In this document: piece by piece, positions 9,335-18,655 of the stretch
Layout: the number at the start of each line of letters is the position of its first letter
How positions within the stretch are numbered: the stretch's first letter is position 1
Source: Methylomarinovum caldicuralii
Lineage (GTDB): Bacteria > Pseudomonadota > Gammaproteobacteria > Methylococcales > Methylothermaceae
DNA length: 64,000 bases
Direction of reading: 5' to 3'
Assembly: GCF_033126985.1 (NCBI RefSeq)
Contig: NZ_AP024714.1
Coordinates: 1,690,990 to 1,754,989 of the forward strand
Position numbers and translations under genes: made by a program
The notes under the pieces: model-generated
What the model saw: only the letters and a program-made list of their open reading frames with translations
What the model was told of the DNA's origin: nothing
Database searches by the model: none

Positions 9335-10627
9335 ATGATCCGAATGTTACTGCTGAGCCTGAGCCTTCTGGCCGCCGCCCTCCCCGCCAGCGCCGATGAA
9401 ACGCCGCTGTCCCCCTACATGCCCAAGATCGTCGGCCAAGAGGATTTCATCTACGTCTGGACCCTGGGCATCGAGGGGCTGGGAGACGGCTCGGACAAGC
9501 TCGTCACCATCGACGCCAATCCCAAATCCAAGACCTTCGGCAAGGTCATCCACACCGTCTCCGTGGGCGGCCGTCACGAGGCCCACCACTCCGGCTTCAC
9601 CGACGACCGCAATTATTTGTGGGCCGGCGGCCTGGACACCAGCAAGATCTTCATCTTCGACGTCCATACCAATCCCGCCAGGCCGAAGCTGGTTAAGGTG
9701 ATCGACGACTTCGTGGAGAAAAGCGGCGGCGTGGTCGGCCCCCACACCACCTACGCCCTGCCTGGCCGCATGATCATCAGCGGGCTGTCCAACGACAAGG
9801 ATTACGGCGGCCGCACCGCCCTGGTGGAATACACCAACGACGGCCAGTACGTCGCCACCTACTGGATGCCCACCGACGACAACCTGCAGGGCGCCGTCAA
9901 GACCGGCAAGTATGCCGACGGCTACGGCTACGACGTCCGCGCCCTGCCCCGCCTCGACATCATGCTGACCTCCTCATTCACCGGTCACCGCAACTACATG
10001 CGCGATCTGGGGGAGCTGATGCAGGACAAGCAGGCGATGCAGGAATTCGGCAAAACCATGGTGCTGTGGGATCTGCACGACCGCAAACCGAAGCTGATCT
10101 TCGACGTACCGGGTTCCCCCCTGGAAATCCGCTGCGCCTGGGAGCCGAACCACAACTACTGCTTCACCAGCACCGCCCTGACCGCCAAGATCTGGCTGGT
10201 GTATCTGGACGACCAGGGGAAATGGCACGCCCAGGCGGTGGCGGACATCGGCGATCCCGCCAAGATCCCCCTGCCGGTGGACATTTCCATCGAAAGCGAT
10301 GACCGGCGCCTGTGGGTGACCACCTTCATGGACGGCAACGCCCGCCTGTTCGACATCTCCGACCCCTTCCACCCCAAGCAGATCTATCAGAAAAAGATCG
10401 GCAGCCAGGTGAACATGGTGTCCCAGAGCTGGGACGGCAAGCGGGTCTATTTCAGCTCATCGCTGCTGTCGAAGTGGGACAAGAAAGGCAAGGACAACGA
10501 ACAGTTCGTCAAAGCCTACCGCTGGGACGGCAAGGAATTGACCCCCCTGTTCCAGATCGACTTCCTCAAGGAGAAACTGGGTCGCCCCCATCAGATGCGT
10601 TTCGGCGCCTACGCGCTCTATCGATGA
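9335..10627 (+). CDS. Secreted SBP56 / methanethiol-oxidase-like protein
   Basis: The 430-residue protein begins with a signal peptide (about 1-20, cleavage after ASA) and continues as a SBP56 (selenium-binding protein) beta-propeller: GGRHEAHHSGFTDDRNYLWA, HTTYALPGRMIISGLSND and the C-terminal GRPHQMRFGAYALYR are family blocks. Bacterial relatives are methanethiol oxidases, periplasmic enzymes that turn methanethiol into formaldehyde, sulfide and hydrogen peroxide. A His-rich surface would fit a metal site. I chose the ATG at 9335 (AAGAGG 6 bases upstream) over the ATG at 9330, which opens only a 2-codon frame. Substrate is inferred from the family. Confidence 0.8.
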   Translation: MIRMLLLSLSLLAAALPASADETPLSPYMPKIVGQEDFIYVWTLGIEGLGDGSDKLVTIDANPKSKTFGKVIHTVSVGGRHEAHHSGFTDDRNYLWAGGLDTSKIFIFDVHTNPARPKLVKVIDDFVEKSGGVVGPHTTYALPGRMIISGLSNDKDYGGRTALVEYTNDGQYVATYWMPTDDNLQGAVKTGKYADGYGYDVRALPRLDIMLTSSFTGHRNYMRDLGELMQDKQAMQEFGKTMVLWDLHDRKPKLIFDVPGSPLEIRCAWEPNHNYCFTSTALTAKIWLVYLDDQGKWHAQAVADIGDPAKIPLPVDISIESDDRRLWVTTFMDGNARLFDISDPFHPKQIYQKKIGSQVNMVSQSWDGKRVYFSSSLLSKWDKKGKDNEQFVKAYRWDGKELTPLFQIDFLKEKLGRPHQMRFGAYALYR

Positions 10628-10649
10628 CACTCCAAGGCCAGGGACGGCC

Positions 10650-11075
10650 TCATCCCAGCCACCAGACCAAAGCCGCATACCGCACCCCCTTGCCGACGGC
10701 GATCAGTATCAGACCGGGCAGCCACGGCAGACGCAGCCAGCCGGCCGCAAGGCACAGCCCGTCACCGATCAGTGGCAGCCACGACAACAACAGCACCGGC
10801 AGGCCGTAACGACGCACCTTTACCAATGCCGCTTCCGGCACCTTGCGGGCCAGAAGCCGCTGCGGCGACCATCCCCTCGCCAGCATCCAGCCCAACCACC
10901 AGGTCGTCATCGCCCCCAACGTGTTTCCCAGGGTCGCGCTGAACCACAACGGCAGCGCCGCTTCCGGCGTCTGCAGCACCCACCAGGCCAGCAACGCCTC
11001 CGAGCCGCCCGGCGCCAGCGTGGCCGACACGAAGGCGCTGGCGAACAGCGCCAACAGGGGAAAGGATTCGATCAT
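10650..11075 (-). CDS. YqaA-family membrane protein
   Basis: The 141-residue protein has four hydrophobic segments and the YqaA/DedA-like features SATLAPGGSEALLAWW near the start and GNTLGAMTTWWLG in the second segment. Relatives are small SNARE-associated/VTT-type inner-membrane proteins of uncertain function, possibly lipid-related. It is transcribed towards the SBP56 gene and separated from the copper operon by a strong terminator, so it is probably transcribed alone. Confidence 0.8.
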   Translation of the reverse strand: MIESFPLLALFASAFVSATLAPGGSEALLAWWVLQTPEAALPLWFSATLGNTLGAMTTWWLGWMLARGWSPQRLLARKVPEAALVKVRRYGLPVLLLSWLPLIGDGLCLAAGWLRLPWLPGLILIAVGKGVRYAALVWWLG

Positions 11076-11086
11076 GCGCCCGTCAA

Positions 11087-11114
11087 AAAAGCCCTCGCAG
11101 AGGAGGGCTTTTGT
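11087..11114 (-). terminator. Bidirectional Rho-independent terminator
   Basis: The inverted repeat AAAAGCCCTC/GAGGGCTTTT with a 6-base loop has T-rich tails on both strands. It ends the copper operon on the minus strand, just upstream of the YqaA gene. Confidence 0.85.
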
Positions 11115-11137
11115 TTCACCGTCCGGAAGAGAAAGGT

Positions 11138-11965
11138 TCAGCTGGTCGAACCTGCGGCCGTCAACGACCGGATCAGCCTGATCAACCGGCAGAAGAGCGC
11201 CATGATCCGTTCGAACAGATAGGCGTTCAGCTCCCGGCCGCTCATGCCGAAGAAACGCCGTCCCACCCAGTCGAACAGATAGGGGGCGCCGAGCATCGCC
11301 AGCACCAAACCGAGAACCAGCAGGCCCGACAGCAGGGGGCGGCGGCCGGACTCCGGCGTCGGTGCCCCAGCGTCCGCCGCCACCGGCCCGCCCGCCTCGC
11401 CATGATCCGGATAGACGACCGCCGGCGGAGTGATGCCGGCGATTCCGGGCAGGTCACCACTGCCCTCACCGACCACCAGCTCGGCCTTCATGCCTTTCTC
11501 GGTGTGTTGGGTGATGTCGCAATGGACCAGATAGGTCCGGTCTTCAGCCGGGGCGATGAAGGTTCCGGTCACCTCGCCGGGACCGGTCACCTCCAGGTGG
11601 AACATGCCGCGGGGATAGACTTCCTCGGGCAGGCCGTGGAGCATCCACTGATGGCGGATATGGTCCTCGTTGACCAGGGTGACGGTGACCCGGGCGCAGG
11701 GCTCGACCTGCCACTTGCGCCGGTCGTAACCGAACATGGTGCCGGGGAAGTCGCGCGAATACTTGTGGCCGGCATGGACGGTCAGTTTCACGTCCTCCGA
11801 AATCCGGCGGCAACCCGGCGGCAGCTGGTCGGTGTTCTGCCCCATCACCATCTTGCCGCCCATGTCCATGAGCATGCGGCCGTGGTTCATCATCGGCATC
11901 TTCGCCGCCCAAGCGGGCAGAGACAGCAGCACCCCCCACAAGATCCAGAGGCCAGTCCGTTTCAT
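11138..11965 (-). CDS. Membrane-anchored cupredoxin-domain protein
   Basis: The 275-residue protein has a signal peptide (about 1-20), a Met-rich segment (MPMMNHGRMLMDMGGKMVMG), a cupredoxin fold and a C-terminal transmembrane helix (about 214-234). Likely type 1 copper ligands are His in HIRHQWMLHGLP and Cys/His/Met in VHCDITQHTEKGM. The Met-rich stretch resembles copper-acquisition motifs. It starts 1 bp after the multicopper oxidase stop, so the two are translated together, and it could pass electrons to or from that oxidase in the periplasm. The longer upstream frame overlaps the oxidase and was rejected. Confidence 0.75.
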   Translation of the reverse strand: MKRTGLWILWGVLLSLPAWAAKMPMMNHGRMLMDMGGKMVMGQNTDQLPPGCRRISEDVKLTVHAGHKYSRDFPGTMFGYDRRKWQVEPCARVTVTLVNEDHIRHQWMLHGLPEEVYPRGMFHLEVTGPGEVTGTFIAPAEDRTYLVHCDITQHTEKGMKAELVVGEGSGDLPGIAGITPPAVVYPDHGEAGGPVAADAGAPTPESGRRPLLSGLLVLGLVLAMLGAPYLFDWVGRRFFGMSGRELNAYLFERIMALFCRLIRLIRSLTAAGSTS

Positions 11966-11966
11966 C

Positions 11967-13670
11967 TTATGATTTCTCCAGAACATAGCGGCAGAACAGC
12001 TCACGGGCACGTTCGCGATTGGAAAACAGCACGTAGGCGAGAAGGCCGATCAACAGGCCGATCCAAAAACGCCCCCACGGAGAGGCTTCCTCCCCGGCCT
12101 CCGGTGGTTGGGCCGTTTCCTGACTGCGGGCTTCGGGATCGCCCAGGCTGTCCCACGCGTCGATGTTCTGCCAAACCGGCAGTTTGCGCTGGTGGAAGGC
12201 TTCAGTGAAATAGCGGCTGAGATCGACGCCCTGCACCTTGGGAACGTCTCCCGGCCCCAGATAGGATTTGTAAACGATGGCGCTGATGTTGCCGCCGGGG
12301 TTCATGCCGTCGGTGGTGATGCCGCGCTCGACGTGGTCGTGGAACACCCAGATTCCCTGACCGTAATTGTGCAGGCCGTCGTCGGTGGTGGTGAGCCTGA
12401 GATCGACGCGCTGGGCTGGGGCGAGATCGAAGATGTCCCGCGTGATCCGGGCCTGGGGATTGACGGCGACGCCGTCGTAATGGGTGATGGTCGCCTTGTG
12501 GCCGTGGGTATGCACCGCCAGAAGCTCGCCCTGGGCGTTGAGCATGCGGAGTTTGATGTTCTGATCCGGCTCGACCACCAGCAGGGATTCCCTCAAGGTG
12601 TAGGGGAAGGAACGGCCGTTGAGCAGGAAGTAGTCCTCGGTGGCGTCGGTCAAGTCATATTCGCGGTTCATGCGCTTGGCGATGACCCGCGGGTCGTTAG
12701 AGGACTGCACGATCCCGTGCAACTCCTTGTCCACCGCCTGATAGACCAGATCGTATTCCTGATCGTATTCCTCCCGCACCGCCTTGGAAGGATGGCGGAC
12801 CTTGCCGGCGCCGACATTCAGGGTCTGCACCCAGTTGTCGGGGCGGTTCTCTTCCACCACCACCATGCCGATCAGCCCCATCGCCAGGTGGGTGTGGGTC
12901 TGGACGTGACAGTGATAGATGAAGGTACCCGGCTGGCGCGGGGTGATGTCGTAGGTCCGTGCCTGCCCTGGAATGACGAACCCTTCGCTGGTCTGGGGCA
13001 CACCGTCGTTGCCTTCCCCCTTGGCGTCGACGTAGGGATGATCCACACCGTGGAGGTGGATGGTGTGGGGAAAGTAATGGGTGTTCTCGAGCACGATCTT
13101 GATCGTGTCCCCCTGCTCCACGCGGATCGTCGGCGACGGGGGGCGCAACAACGGATTGGCCTCGATACTGTGGGCGTCCTTGGTCGCCATGCCGCGCACC
13201 TTGGGCGCGAAGACCCAGAAGGCCGGCTTGATCCCGGGGGCGATGGCGAAGCTGTGAACCGGCTCGGTGGTATCGGGGGAGGCGCCGTTGAGTTCGGCGA
13301 CCTCCAGCTTGATGATGATCTCGTCCGGATCCCCGTCCCCGTCGCGGTCGTTGCGCTTGATGACGCTGTCGGCCGCCAGCCGGGTCTTCATCAGGGTCGG
13401 CATGGAGATGTTGTTGGTTCCCTTGACGAAAGCAGCGATGTCATAGGGATTGTCCGGCAGACAGACGCGCTCTTCCTCGATTTCCACCCCGTCGATCTTC
13501 TGGGCGTCACGCCACTGCACGGGGCGTTCGGGAGGACAGAAGGGTTCCGGTGCCGCCGCCTGGGCGGGTTTGGCATGGGCGTCCGGCATCGATGAGACGT
13601 CCGCCGTCACGGCAAAAGAGAAGCAGAGGGCGAAAACGCCCCCTGCCAAAGTCATACTGTATCGCTGCAT
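11967..13670 (-). CDS. Membrane-anchored multicopper oxidase
   Basis: The 567-residue exported protein has copper motifs HTIHLHG (about 202-208), YHCHVQTHTHLAMG (252-265), VHTHGHK (386-392) and FHDHVERG (443-450), and ends in a transmembrane helix near 535-555. The Cys-containing HCHxxxHxxxxM motif, which carries the type 1 site, lies in the middle of the protein rather than at the C-terminus as in three-domain laccases. A calcium-loop-like DRDGDGDPDE lies at 108-117. The start at 13670 gives a plausible signal peptide. The operon order is the unknown anchored protein, then this oxidase, then the cupredoxin. The substrate is not evident. Confidence 0.85.
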   Translation of the reverse strand: MQRYSMTLAGGVFALCFSFAVTADVSSMPDAHAKPAQAAAPEPFCPPERPVQWRDAQKIDGVEIEEERVCLPDNPYDIAAFVKGTNNISMPTLMKTRLAADSVIKRNDRDGDGDPDEIIIKLEVAELNGASPDTTEPVHSFAIAPGIKPAFWVFAPKVRGMATKDAHSIEANPLLRPPSPTIRVEQGDTIKIVLENTHYFPHTIHLHGVDHPYVDAKGEGNDGVPQTSEGFVIPGQARTYDITPRQPGTFIYHCHVQTHTHLAMGLIGMVVVEENRPDNWVQTLNVGAGKVRHPSKAVREEYDQEYDLVYQAVDKELHGIVQSSNDPRVIAKRMNREYDLTDATEDYFLLNGRSFPYTLRESLLVVEPDQNIKLRMLNAQGELLAVHTHGHKATITHYDGVAVNPQARITRDIFDLAPAQRVDLRLTTTDDGLHNYGQGIWVFHDHVERGITTDGMNPGGNISAIVYKSYLGPGDVPKVQGVDLSRYFTEAFHQRKLPVWQNIDAWDSLGDPEARSQETAQPPEAGEEASPWGRFWIGLLIGLLAYVLFSNRERARELFCRYVLEKS

Positions 13671-13689
13671 GGAGTTGTTGGTTTTATCG

Positions 13690-14304
13690 TCAGAAGTTCT
13701 TGAACTTGCCCAATACCACATCCACTTTGGCGCGGAAACCGGCGTGGGACAGGTACAGGATGTAAACGAGCGCCAGCAGCACGACGCCGACGATCATGTA
13801 AAGGCGCATCTGGGAACCGCTGTCGACGCCCACGAGCAATTCCAGATGGTTTTCGTATTCCTTGCCGTTGGGATCGACCAGCTTGACCTCGACCTCATAG
13901 TTTCCCGGCTGCTCGAAATCCACCACGGTTTCCACGATGCCGCCGCGCATCTTTTTCGGCGGCACCTCGGCGATCACCGTCCCGTCGGACTCGCGAACCA
14001 CCTTGAAGGTCAGCTTCATTTCCTTGATCTTCTGATCCAGCGCCCGCGTCGCACCGACGGAGGTGGTCCCTTCCTTGGATTCATAGTCGAACACCAGGTT
14101 GGTGCGGCCCAGGCCGGGCAGCTGGGTACAATACTTCCGGTCGCCGGTCAGCTGGGGTTGATAGGCGGAAAACATCAGGGTGAAGTCACCGACAAGAACG
14201 CGGCAGAAATCACCGCCACCGCCGCCACCACCATCGGCGAAAGCCGGCGTCAGGGAAGCGAATCCCAGCATCAGGGCAACGAAAAATTGGAATAAACTGC
14301 GCAT
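13690..14304 (-). CDS. Exported, membrane-anchored protein of unknown function (copper operon)
   Basis: The 204 residues show a signal peptide (cleavage near AFADG), a poly-Gly run (GGGGGGG), two cysteines (DFCRVLV and KYCTQLP) that may pair, a beta-rich region resembling an immunoglobulin-like or bacterial surface fold (GNYEVEVKLVDPNGKEYENH), and a transmembrane helix at about 171-190. I do not recognise the family. The start at 14304 has a strong GGAGGAG and begins the signal peptide. It is the first gene of the operon with the multicopper oxidase and cupredoxin, so it is probably a subunit or accessory of that periplasmic system. Confidence 0.65.
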   Translation of the reverse strand: MRSLFQFFVALMLGFASLTPAFADGGGGGGGDFCRVLVGDFTLMFSAYQPQLTGDRKYCTQLPGLGRTNLVFDYESKEGTTSVGATRALDQKIKEMKLTFKVVRESDGTVIAEVPPKKMRGGIVETVVDFEQPGNYEVEVKLVDPNGKEYENHLELLVGVDSGSQMRLYMIVGVVLLALVYILYLSHAGFRAKVDVVLGKFKNF

Positions 14305-14478
14305 AGCTCCTCCACTCTCTAGGTTGTTATGGAATACGGGCTCTTCGTATTGTGCCAAATCAGGTACGACAAATGAAGGCCGCCCCCCACTTTACCAAAT
14401 CACGGCGTGGAAAAGTTAGCATAAGAAAATGTTTATATGAGGACGCCGACGGCGCGGAGAGGGACAAGAAAGGGAGAG

Positions 14479-14552
14479 TGGCTACGGGTGGACTCGAACC
14501 ACCGACCCCAGCATTATGAGTGCTGTGCTCTAACCAGCTGAGCTACGTAGCC
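14479..14552 (-). tRNA. tRNA-Met (anticodon CAT)
   Basis: On the minus strand a cloverleaf starts GGCTACGTAGCTCAG and ends CGTAGCCA; the acceptor arms GGCTACG/CGTAGCC pair fully, the anticodon loop reads CTCATAA, and the T-arm carries GGTTCGAGTCC. The body looks like elongator tRNA-Met because the acceptor ends are fully paired. CCA is not encoded. Confidence 0.93.
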
Positions 14553-14604
14553 GTCGCAAGGAAGCGCATATTATTCCCGGAGCGGTTTTCACTGTCAAGC
14601 CCTG

Positions 14605-15429
14605 CTACCGGTCCAGCACGATCAGGGCGCTGGGATGGCGAACCAGAATCGCGTACTGGCGCCCCCGCCTGGACGGCCAGCCGCGCACTTCGACCCGGTG
14701 GCCGAGATAGGATTCCAGGGGCGGAAACCAGCGCAAATTGGCCCGGGGGATGGTCACATAGAGATCGGCGGCGAACAACAATCGGACATACTTGCGCCCC
14801 GGCTTCACAGCCTTGGGCACCCCCACCAGCCGCTGCCAGCCGTGCAACCGCTTGCGGCGCAGGACCTCGATCGGCTTGGGCGCATAGGCCGCCATCCCCC
14901 AGATTCCCCGCCGGGCCTGCTCCGCTTGCTGCTGATCTTCGAGAATCGCAGCGGCGTACTTGAGGTTGGGCGGATGGATGTTGGCGATCGCCCATCCCAG
15001 GGCGACCAGCCTCAGGTTCACATGCAGACCATCGCGGCGAAACAGATAGGCCAGGGTCCGCCCGTATTTGTCGCGCCGTTCCACGTCATACTCCAGCCGC
15101 ACCTGCTGCCCCTCGAGCAGGGCCTCCAGCTGCCGCTTCGCCTCCTCCCCGCCCGGCTCGCCGCGCTTGCGCTCGGTTTCGATCTCCGGGGTGTTGATAT
15201 TGAGGAGGCGTACCTTGCGCCCGTCGGCAAGACGGACGGTATCGCCATCGTAAATGTGGGCGACCCGGTGATAACGGGGGAGGCGCTCCAACTGCAGCGC
15301 CTTGGCGTCCGCCGCCAGGGGGCGGTCGCTGAAATGGTAATGCCCCTGGGAATCACGCCATTGAAAAACGGCCGCCGTAGCGGCCGTCATCAGGAGCAGG
15401 AAAACTGCGGCGAGAAAACCGCGGATCAT
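14605..15429 (-). CDS. Exported thermonuclease-family protein with DUF4124-like N-terminus
   Basis: The 274-residue protein has a signal peptide, a short DUF4124-type block (VFQWRDSQGHYHFSDRPLA), then a staphylococcal-nuclease domain: IYDGDTVRLADGRKVRLLNI, NTPEIE, and RRDKYGRTLAYLFRRDG carry the calcium and catalytic Asp/Arg/Glu pattern. It would cut extracellular or periplasmic nucleic acid. About 100 C-terminal residues follow the nuclease domain and end in a beta-rich segment. The start at 15429 gives the signal peptide. It follows a small membrane protein by 4 bp and is probably co-transcribed. Confidence 0.85.
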   Translation of the reverse strand: MIRGFLAAVFLLLMTAATAAVFQWRDSQGHYHFSDRPLAADAKALQLERLPRYHRVAHIYDGDTVRLADGRKVRLLNINTPEIETERKRGEPGGEEAKRQLEALLEGQQVRLEYDVERRDKYGRTLAYLFRRDGLHVNLRLVALGWAIANIHPPNLKYAAAILEDQQQAEQARRGIWGMAAYAPKPIEVLRRKRLHGWQRLVGVPKAVKPGRKYVRLLFAADLYVTIPRANLRWFPPLESYLGHRVEVRGWPSRRGRQYAILVRHPSALIVLDR

Positions 15430-15433
15430 GACC

Positions 15434-15787
15434 TCAAGCTGCCGCCGAAGCCCCGGCCGGCTTGCCGTTGATCTGGGCAGCGACCGCCTCGAGCTGACGC
15501 AGCTGGGCATAGCCCGCATTGGTCAGCTCCATGCCGCCTTTCAGTACGGTCTGGACCAGACCGGGCAGGCGATAGACCAGATAACACAGATACGCCGTCA
15601 CCGCGACGGCGACCGGTAGGCTCGCCAGCGCCGGCAACCCTACCAGCCCCAACGCCCTGACCAGCAAAGTCACCGCGTCCAGCGGCAACAGCAGGAAAGC
15701 GCTGAAATAAGTCAGGACGAAGAAGGAATACAGCAGCAAAGTGATGAATTCGAACAGACGGATCAAACCGAGATTAAGCCATTTCAT
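15434..15787 (-). CDS. Small two-helix membrane protein of unknown function
   Basis: The 117 residues contain hydrophobic segments at about 10-38 and 45-75 and end in a soluble tail with a coiled-coil-like RQLEAVAAQ. No family is recognised. It lies 4 bp upstream of the thermonuclease gene and is divergent from the GGDEF/EAL gene; the 164-bp gap between them must hold both promoters. Confidence 0.55.
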   Translation of the reverse strand: MKWLNLGLIRLFEFITLLLYSFFVLTYFSAFLLLPLDAVTLLVRALGLVGLPALASLPVAVAVTAYLCYLVYRLPGLVQTVLKGGMELTNAGYAQLRQLEAVAAQINGKPAGASAAA

Positions 15788-15951
15788 GGTCGTTGCTTAT
15801 CCTCACATGCGGTTGGCGACACACCGGAATCCCCGGACCCAAGATTCAAGCTGGCGATTATAGCATCCCGATCTCCCCGGGCCGGCGGTTTTGTCCCCCC
15901 TGAATCTGCCTGCTGGATTAGAATGGGGTTCCCGATACGGCAGAGGCATTC

Positions 15952-17451
15952 ATGGGAGTCCGCCTTTCGTCCCACCAGCTCGCCCGCTTGGCCACCGCGC
16001 TGGACATCGCGATCGTCGGGCTGTTGTCGGTACTGGCGCCGCTTTTCTGGCGTCACGCCGATCCTTTGCCCACCGCCTTGCTCGTCCTGCTCTGCCTGGC
16101 CTCGCTGGCGCGCGCGATGCTGACGCATCTGACCCTGCGAAGGCTCGAGTGGCAGGCCCATCACGATCCCGTCACCGGCCTGCCGAACCGGCGCCTCTTC
16201 TATCACCGGACCGGCCCGATGCTCCAAGGGCGGCGGCAGACCGCCATCCTGTTGCTTCAGATCGACCGTTTCCGCCTGTTCCTCGGCAATCTGGGGCACT
16301 CGGCCTGCGACCGCCTGCTCAGGGCCGTCGCGAACCGTCTGGCGGCGGCGGTTCCGGAAAAGAACGCCTGTCTTTACCAGCTGGAAACCGATACCTTCGC
16401 GCTGGTGCTCCATGAAGGCGCCACCGCCACCCAGACCGCCCGCCGCCTGATCGAGGCGCTCCACCGCCCCGTCCATGTCGATCACCGGGAATTCTGGCTT
16501 TCGGTCAGCATCGGCATCAGCTGCTATCCCGCTGACGGCCAAACCCTGCCCGCCCTGATACGGGCGGCAGAACTGGCGCTGCGCCAGGCCCAGCGCCGTG
16601 GCGGCGGCACCTGCTGTCGCTACCGCCCGCAACTGGAACCCGCCCTTGGCCAGCCGCTGGCGCTGGAAGGCTATCTGCGTCACGCCGTCGAATACGACGA
16701 GCTGGAACTGTACTTCCAGCCCCAGGTCCGCCTCGATGACGGCGGCCTCCTGGGGGCCGAAATCACCCTGCGCTGGCATCATCCCCAACACGGGCTGCTG
16801 CCCCCGGAGCGGTTCATTCCCCTGGCCGAGGAAACCGGTCTCATCGGCCCGATCACCCAATGGCTGCTGGAACAGGCGCTGTGCCAACTGGAACGCTGGC
16901 GGGAAAGCGAATTCGCCCGGCTGCGCCTGGCGATCAACATTTCCGCCTACCAGTTCCATCAGCAGCGCCTGCCGGAACTGCTGCAGGCCGCCCTGAAGCG
17001 CCATCCGGTCGATCCGGGAAAACTGGAACTGGAAATCACCGAAACCGCCGCCATGTTCGATGTGGACCATACGATCCGCATCCTGCGGCAGCTGAAGGAC
17101 CTCGGCATCCGCCTTGCCCTCGACGACTTCGGCACCGGCTACTCGTCCCTGAACCACCTGCGCCGTTTTCCCCTCGACACTCTCAAGATCGACCAGAGTT
17201 TCGTCCGCCCCATGCCGGAAGATGCCGGCAGCAAGGCCATCGTCCACGGGATCATCCAGCTGGGCCACAGCCTCGGCCTGACCACGCTGGCAGAAGGCAT
17301 CGAAACCCGAAGCCAGTGGGAAAGCCTGCGCCGGTTCGGCTGCGACGAAGGCCAGGGTTACCTGTTCGGCAGGCCGCTGCCGCTGGCGCAGTTCGAAGCC
17401 AGGTACCGCCAGGCGCGTGATACGGTCAAGCCCCGAACGCCAGCCCCATGA
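15952..17451 (+). CDS. Membrane protein with degenerate GGDEF and intact-looking EAL domain
   Basis: The 499 residues have two N-terminal transmembrane helices (about 15-55), a GGDEF domain whose signature is replaced ([10 protein letters not shown] where GGDEF should stand), and an EAL domain retaining the key acids: E of GAEITLRW (EAL is EIT), N of INISAYQF, E of EITET, DD of [17 protein letters not shown] of TLKIDQSF, E of AEGIET, and QGYLFGRPL. It should therefore hydrolyse cyclic di-GMP rather than make it, with the GGDEF part perhaps binding GTP as a regulator. It converges with fabI and overlaps it by 26 bp. Confidence 0.88.
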   Translation: MGVRLSSHQLARLATALDIAIVGLLSVLAPLFWRHADPLPTALLVLLCLASLARAMLTHLTLRRLEWQAHHDPVTGLPNRRLFYHRTGPMLQGRRQTAILLLQIDRFRLFLGNLGHSACDRLLRAVANRLAAAVPEKNACLYQLETDTFALVLHEGATATQTARRLIEALHRPVHVDHREFWLSVSIGISCYPADGQTLPALIRAAELALRQAQRRGGGTCCRYRPQLEPALGQPLALEGYLRHAVEYDELELYFQPQVRLDDGGLLGAEITLRWHHPQHGLLPPERFIPLAEETGLIGPITQWLLEQALCQLERWRESEFARLRLAINISAYQFHQQRLPELLQAALKRHPVDPGKLELEITETAAMFDVDHTIRILRQLKDLGIRLALDDFGTGYSSLNHLRRFPLDTLKIDQSFVRPMPEDAGSKAIVHGIIQLGHSLGLTTLAEGIETRSQWESLRRFGCDEGQGYLFGRPLPLAQFEARYRQARDTVKPRTPAP

Positions 17452-18211
17452 TGTTGTAACCGGCATCGACATACACCACCTCACCCGTGATCCCGGAGGC
17501 CAGATCGGAACACAGGAAGGCGGCGGCGTTGCCGACCTCCTCGATGGTGACGTTGCGGCGCAGCGGCGAGGCGTTTTCGGCCTTGCTGAGCATCTCCCGG
17601 AAATTGCTGATGCCGGAAGCCGCCAGGGTCCGGATAGGCCCTGCGGAGACGGCATTGACCCGCACTCCCTGTGGCCCCAGGGAGGCGGCCATGTAGCGTA
17701 CGTTCGCCTCCAGGCTGGCCTTGGCGACTCCCATGACGTTGTAATTGGGAATCACCCGTTCGGCCCCCAGGTAGCTCAGGGTCAGCAGCGCGCCGCCGGA
17801 ACGCAGCATGGCGCGGCCGGCCTTGGCCAGGGCGGCGAAGCTGTAGGAACTGATGTCGTGGGCGATGCCAAAGGCCTCCCGGTCCACCGACTCCAGGTAA
17901 TCCCCTTCGAGTGCGCGGCGGGGGGCGTAGGCCACCGAATGGACGATGATGTCGAGGCCGTCCTCCCAGTGGGGCTTGAGATATTCGAACACCCCCTGAA
18001 TCTGCTCGTCGCTGCTCACATCACAGGCAACGGTGAGATCGGAACCGCATTCCCCCGCCAGCTTTTCCACCCGCTCCTTGAGCTTGTCGTTCTGATAGGT
18101 GAAGGCCAGCTCCGCTCCCTCCCGGTGCATGGCCTGGGCGATGCCCCAGGCGATGGAACGGTTGCTGGCCAATCCCACGATCAATGCACGCTTGCCTTGC
18201 AAAAAACCCAT
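17426..18211 (-). CDS. fabI: Enoyl-[acyl-carrier-protein] reductase (NADH)
   Basis: The 261-residue SDR protein has the FabI opening [20 protein letters not shown] and the catalytic Tyr and Lys spaced as YNVMGVAK (Y-x6-K). The [12 protein letters not shown] substrate-loop sequence is also diagnostic. It performs the last reduction step of each fatty-acid elongation cycle and is the target of triclosan-type inhibitors. The start at 18211 was chosen because the sequence upstream lacks family residues and a typical MGFLQGKR start is present. It is probably monocistronic. Confidence 0.96.
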   Translation of the reverse strand: MGFLQGKRALIVGLASNRSIAWGIAQAMHREGAELAFTYQNDKLKERVEKLAGECGSDLTVACDVSSDEQIQGVFEYLKPHWEDGLDIIVHSVAYAPRRALEGDYLESVDREAFGIAHDISSYSFAALAKAGRAMLRSGGALLTLSYLGAERVIPNYNVMGVAKASLEANVRYMAASLGPQGVRVNAVSAGPIRTLAASGISNFREMLSKAENASPLRRNVTIEEVGNAAAFLCSDLASGITGEVVYVDAGYNIMGLAFGA

Positions 18212-18326
18212 GTGATTCCTCCCATTTTTCGTTATCGGTCTGCAAACCAGACTATTATCTTGTACCCGAGCGGCCGATGCCAGCGACACACGGACTTGAA
18301 GGGCGCAGCTTATCCCGTTGCTTAGA

Positions 18327-18608
18327 TCAGGGACTCGTGCGGCACGATTGGGTCAGTTTCTCCAGCCGCTGCAGCCTGACAAGCGCCTCGGCGCGGCTTT
18401 CCCCGCAGGTTTCCGGTTCGGCCTGAAACCGTTCGCACACCGCCGGCCGCTCGGGCCGGCCGAACAGGCGGCAGCGGTCATCTTCGCCTAGATGGATACA
18501 GCGGACACCGGCGGGCTTGCCATCGGGCATGCCGGGAATGGGGGAAGTGATGGAGGGGGCGATGCAGCAGGCCCCGCAGCCGGGACGGCAAATCATGGTG
18601 TCAGGCAT
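18327..18608 (-). CDS. YkgJ-family cysteine-cluster protein
   Basis: The 93-residue protein has an N-terminal CRPGCGACC cluster, then C in GVRCIHL and DRCRLFG, and C in AVCERF: the CxxxCxxCC...C...C...C arrangement of YkgJ-type zinc- or iron-binding proteins. The function is unknown across the family. It lies 47 bp from, and divergent to, the RNA ligase gene. Confidence 0.8.
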   Translation of the reverse strand: MPDTMICRPGCGACCIAPSITSPIPGMPDGKPAGVRCIHLGEDDRCRLFGRPERPAVCERFQAEPETCGESRAEALVRLQRLEKLTQSCRTSP

Positions 18609-18655
18609 CGGACAAGGCTACAATCATCGCTCCCCCATGACAAATCCGGATTCCC

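Noticed and set aside
15784-17655. 623-residue minus-strand frame
   Set aside because: It lies opposite the GGDEF/EAL gene, has no domain and is rich in Gln/Gly as expected of the complement of that gene.
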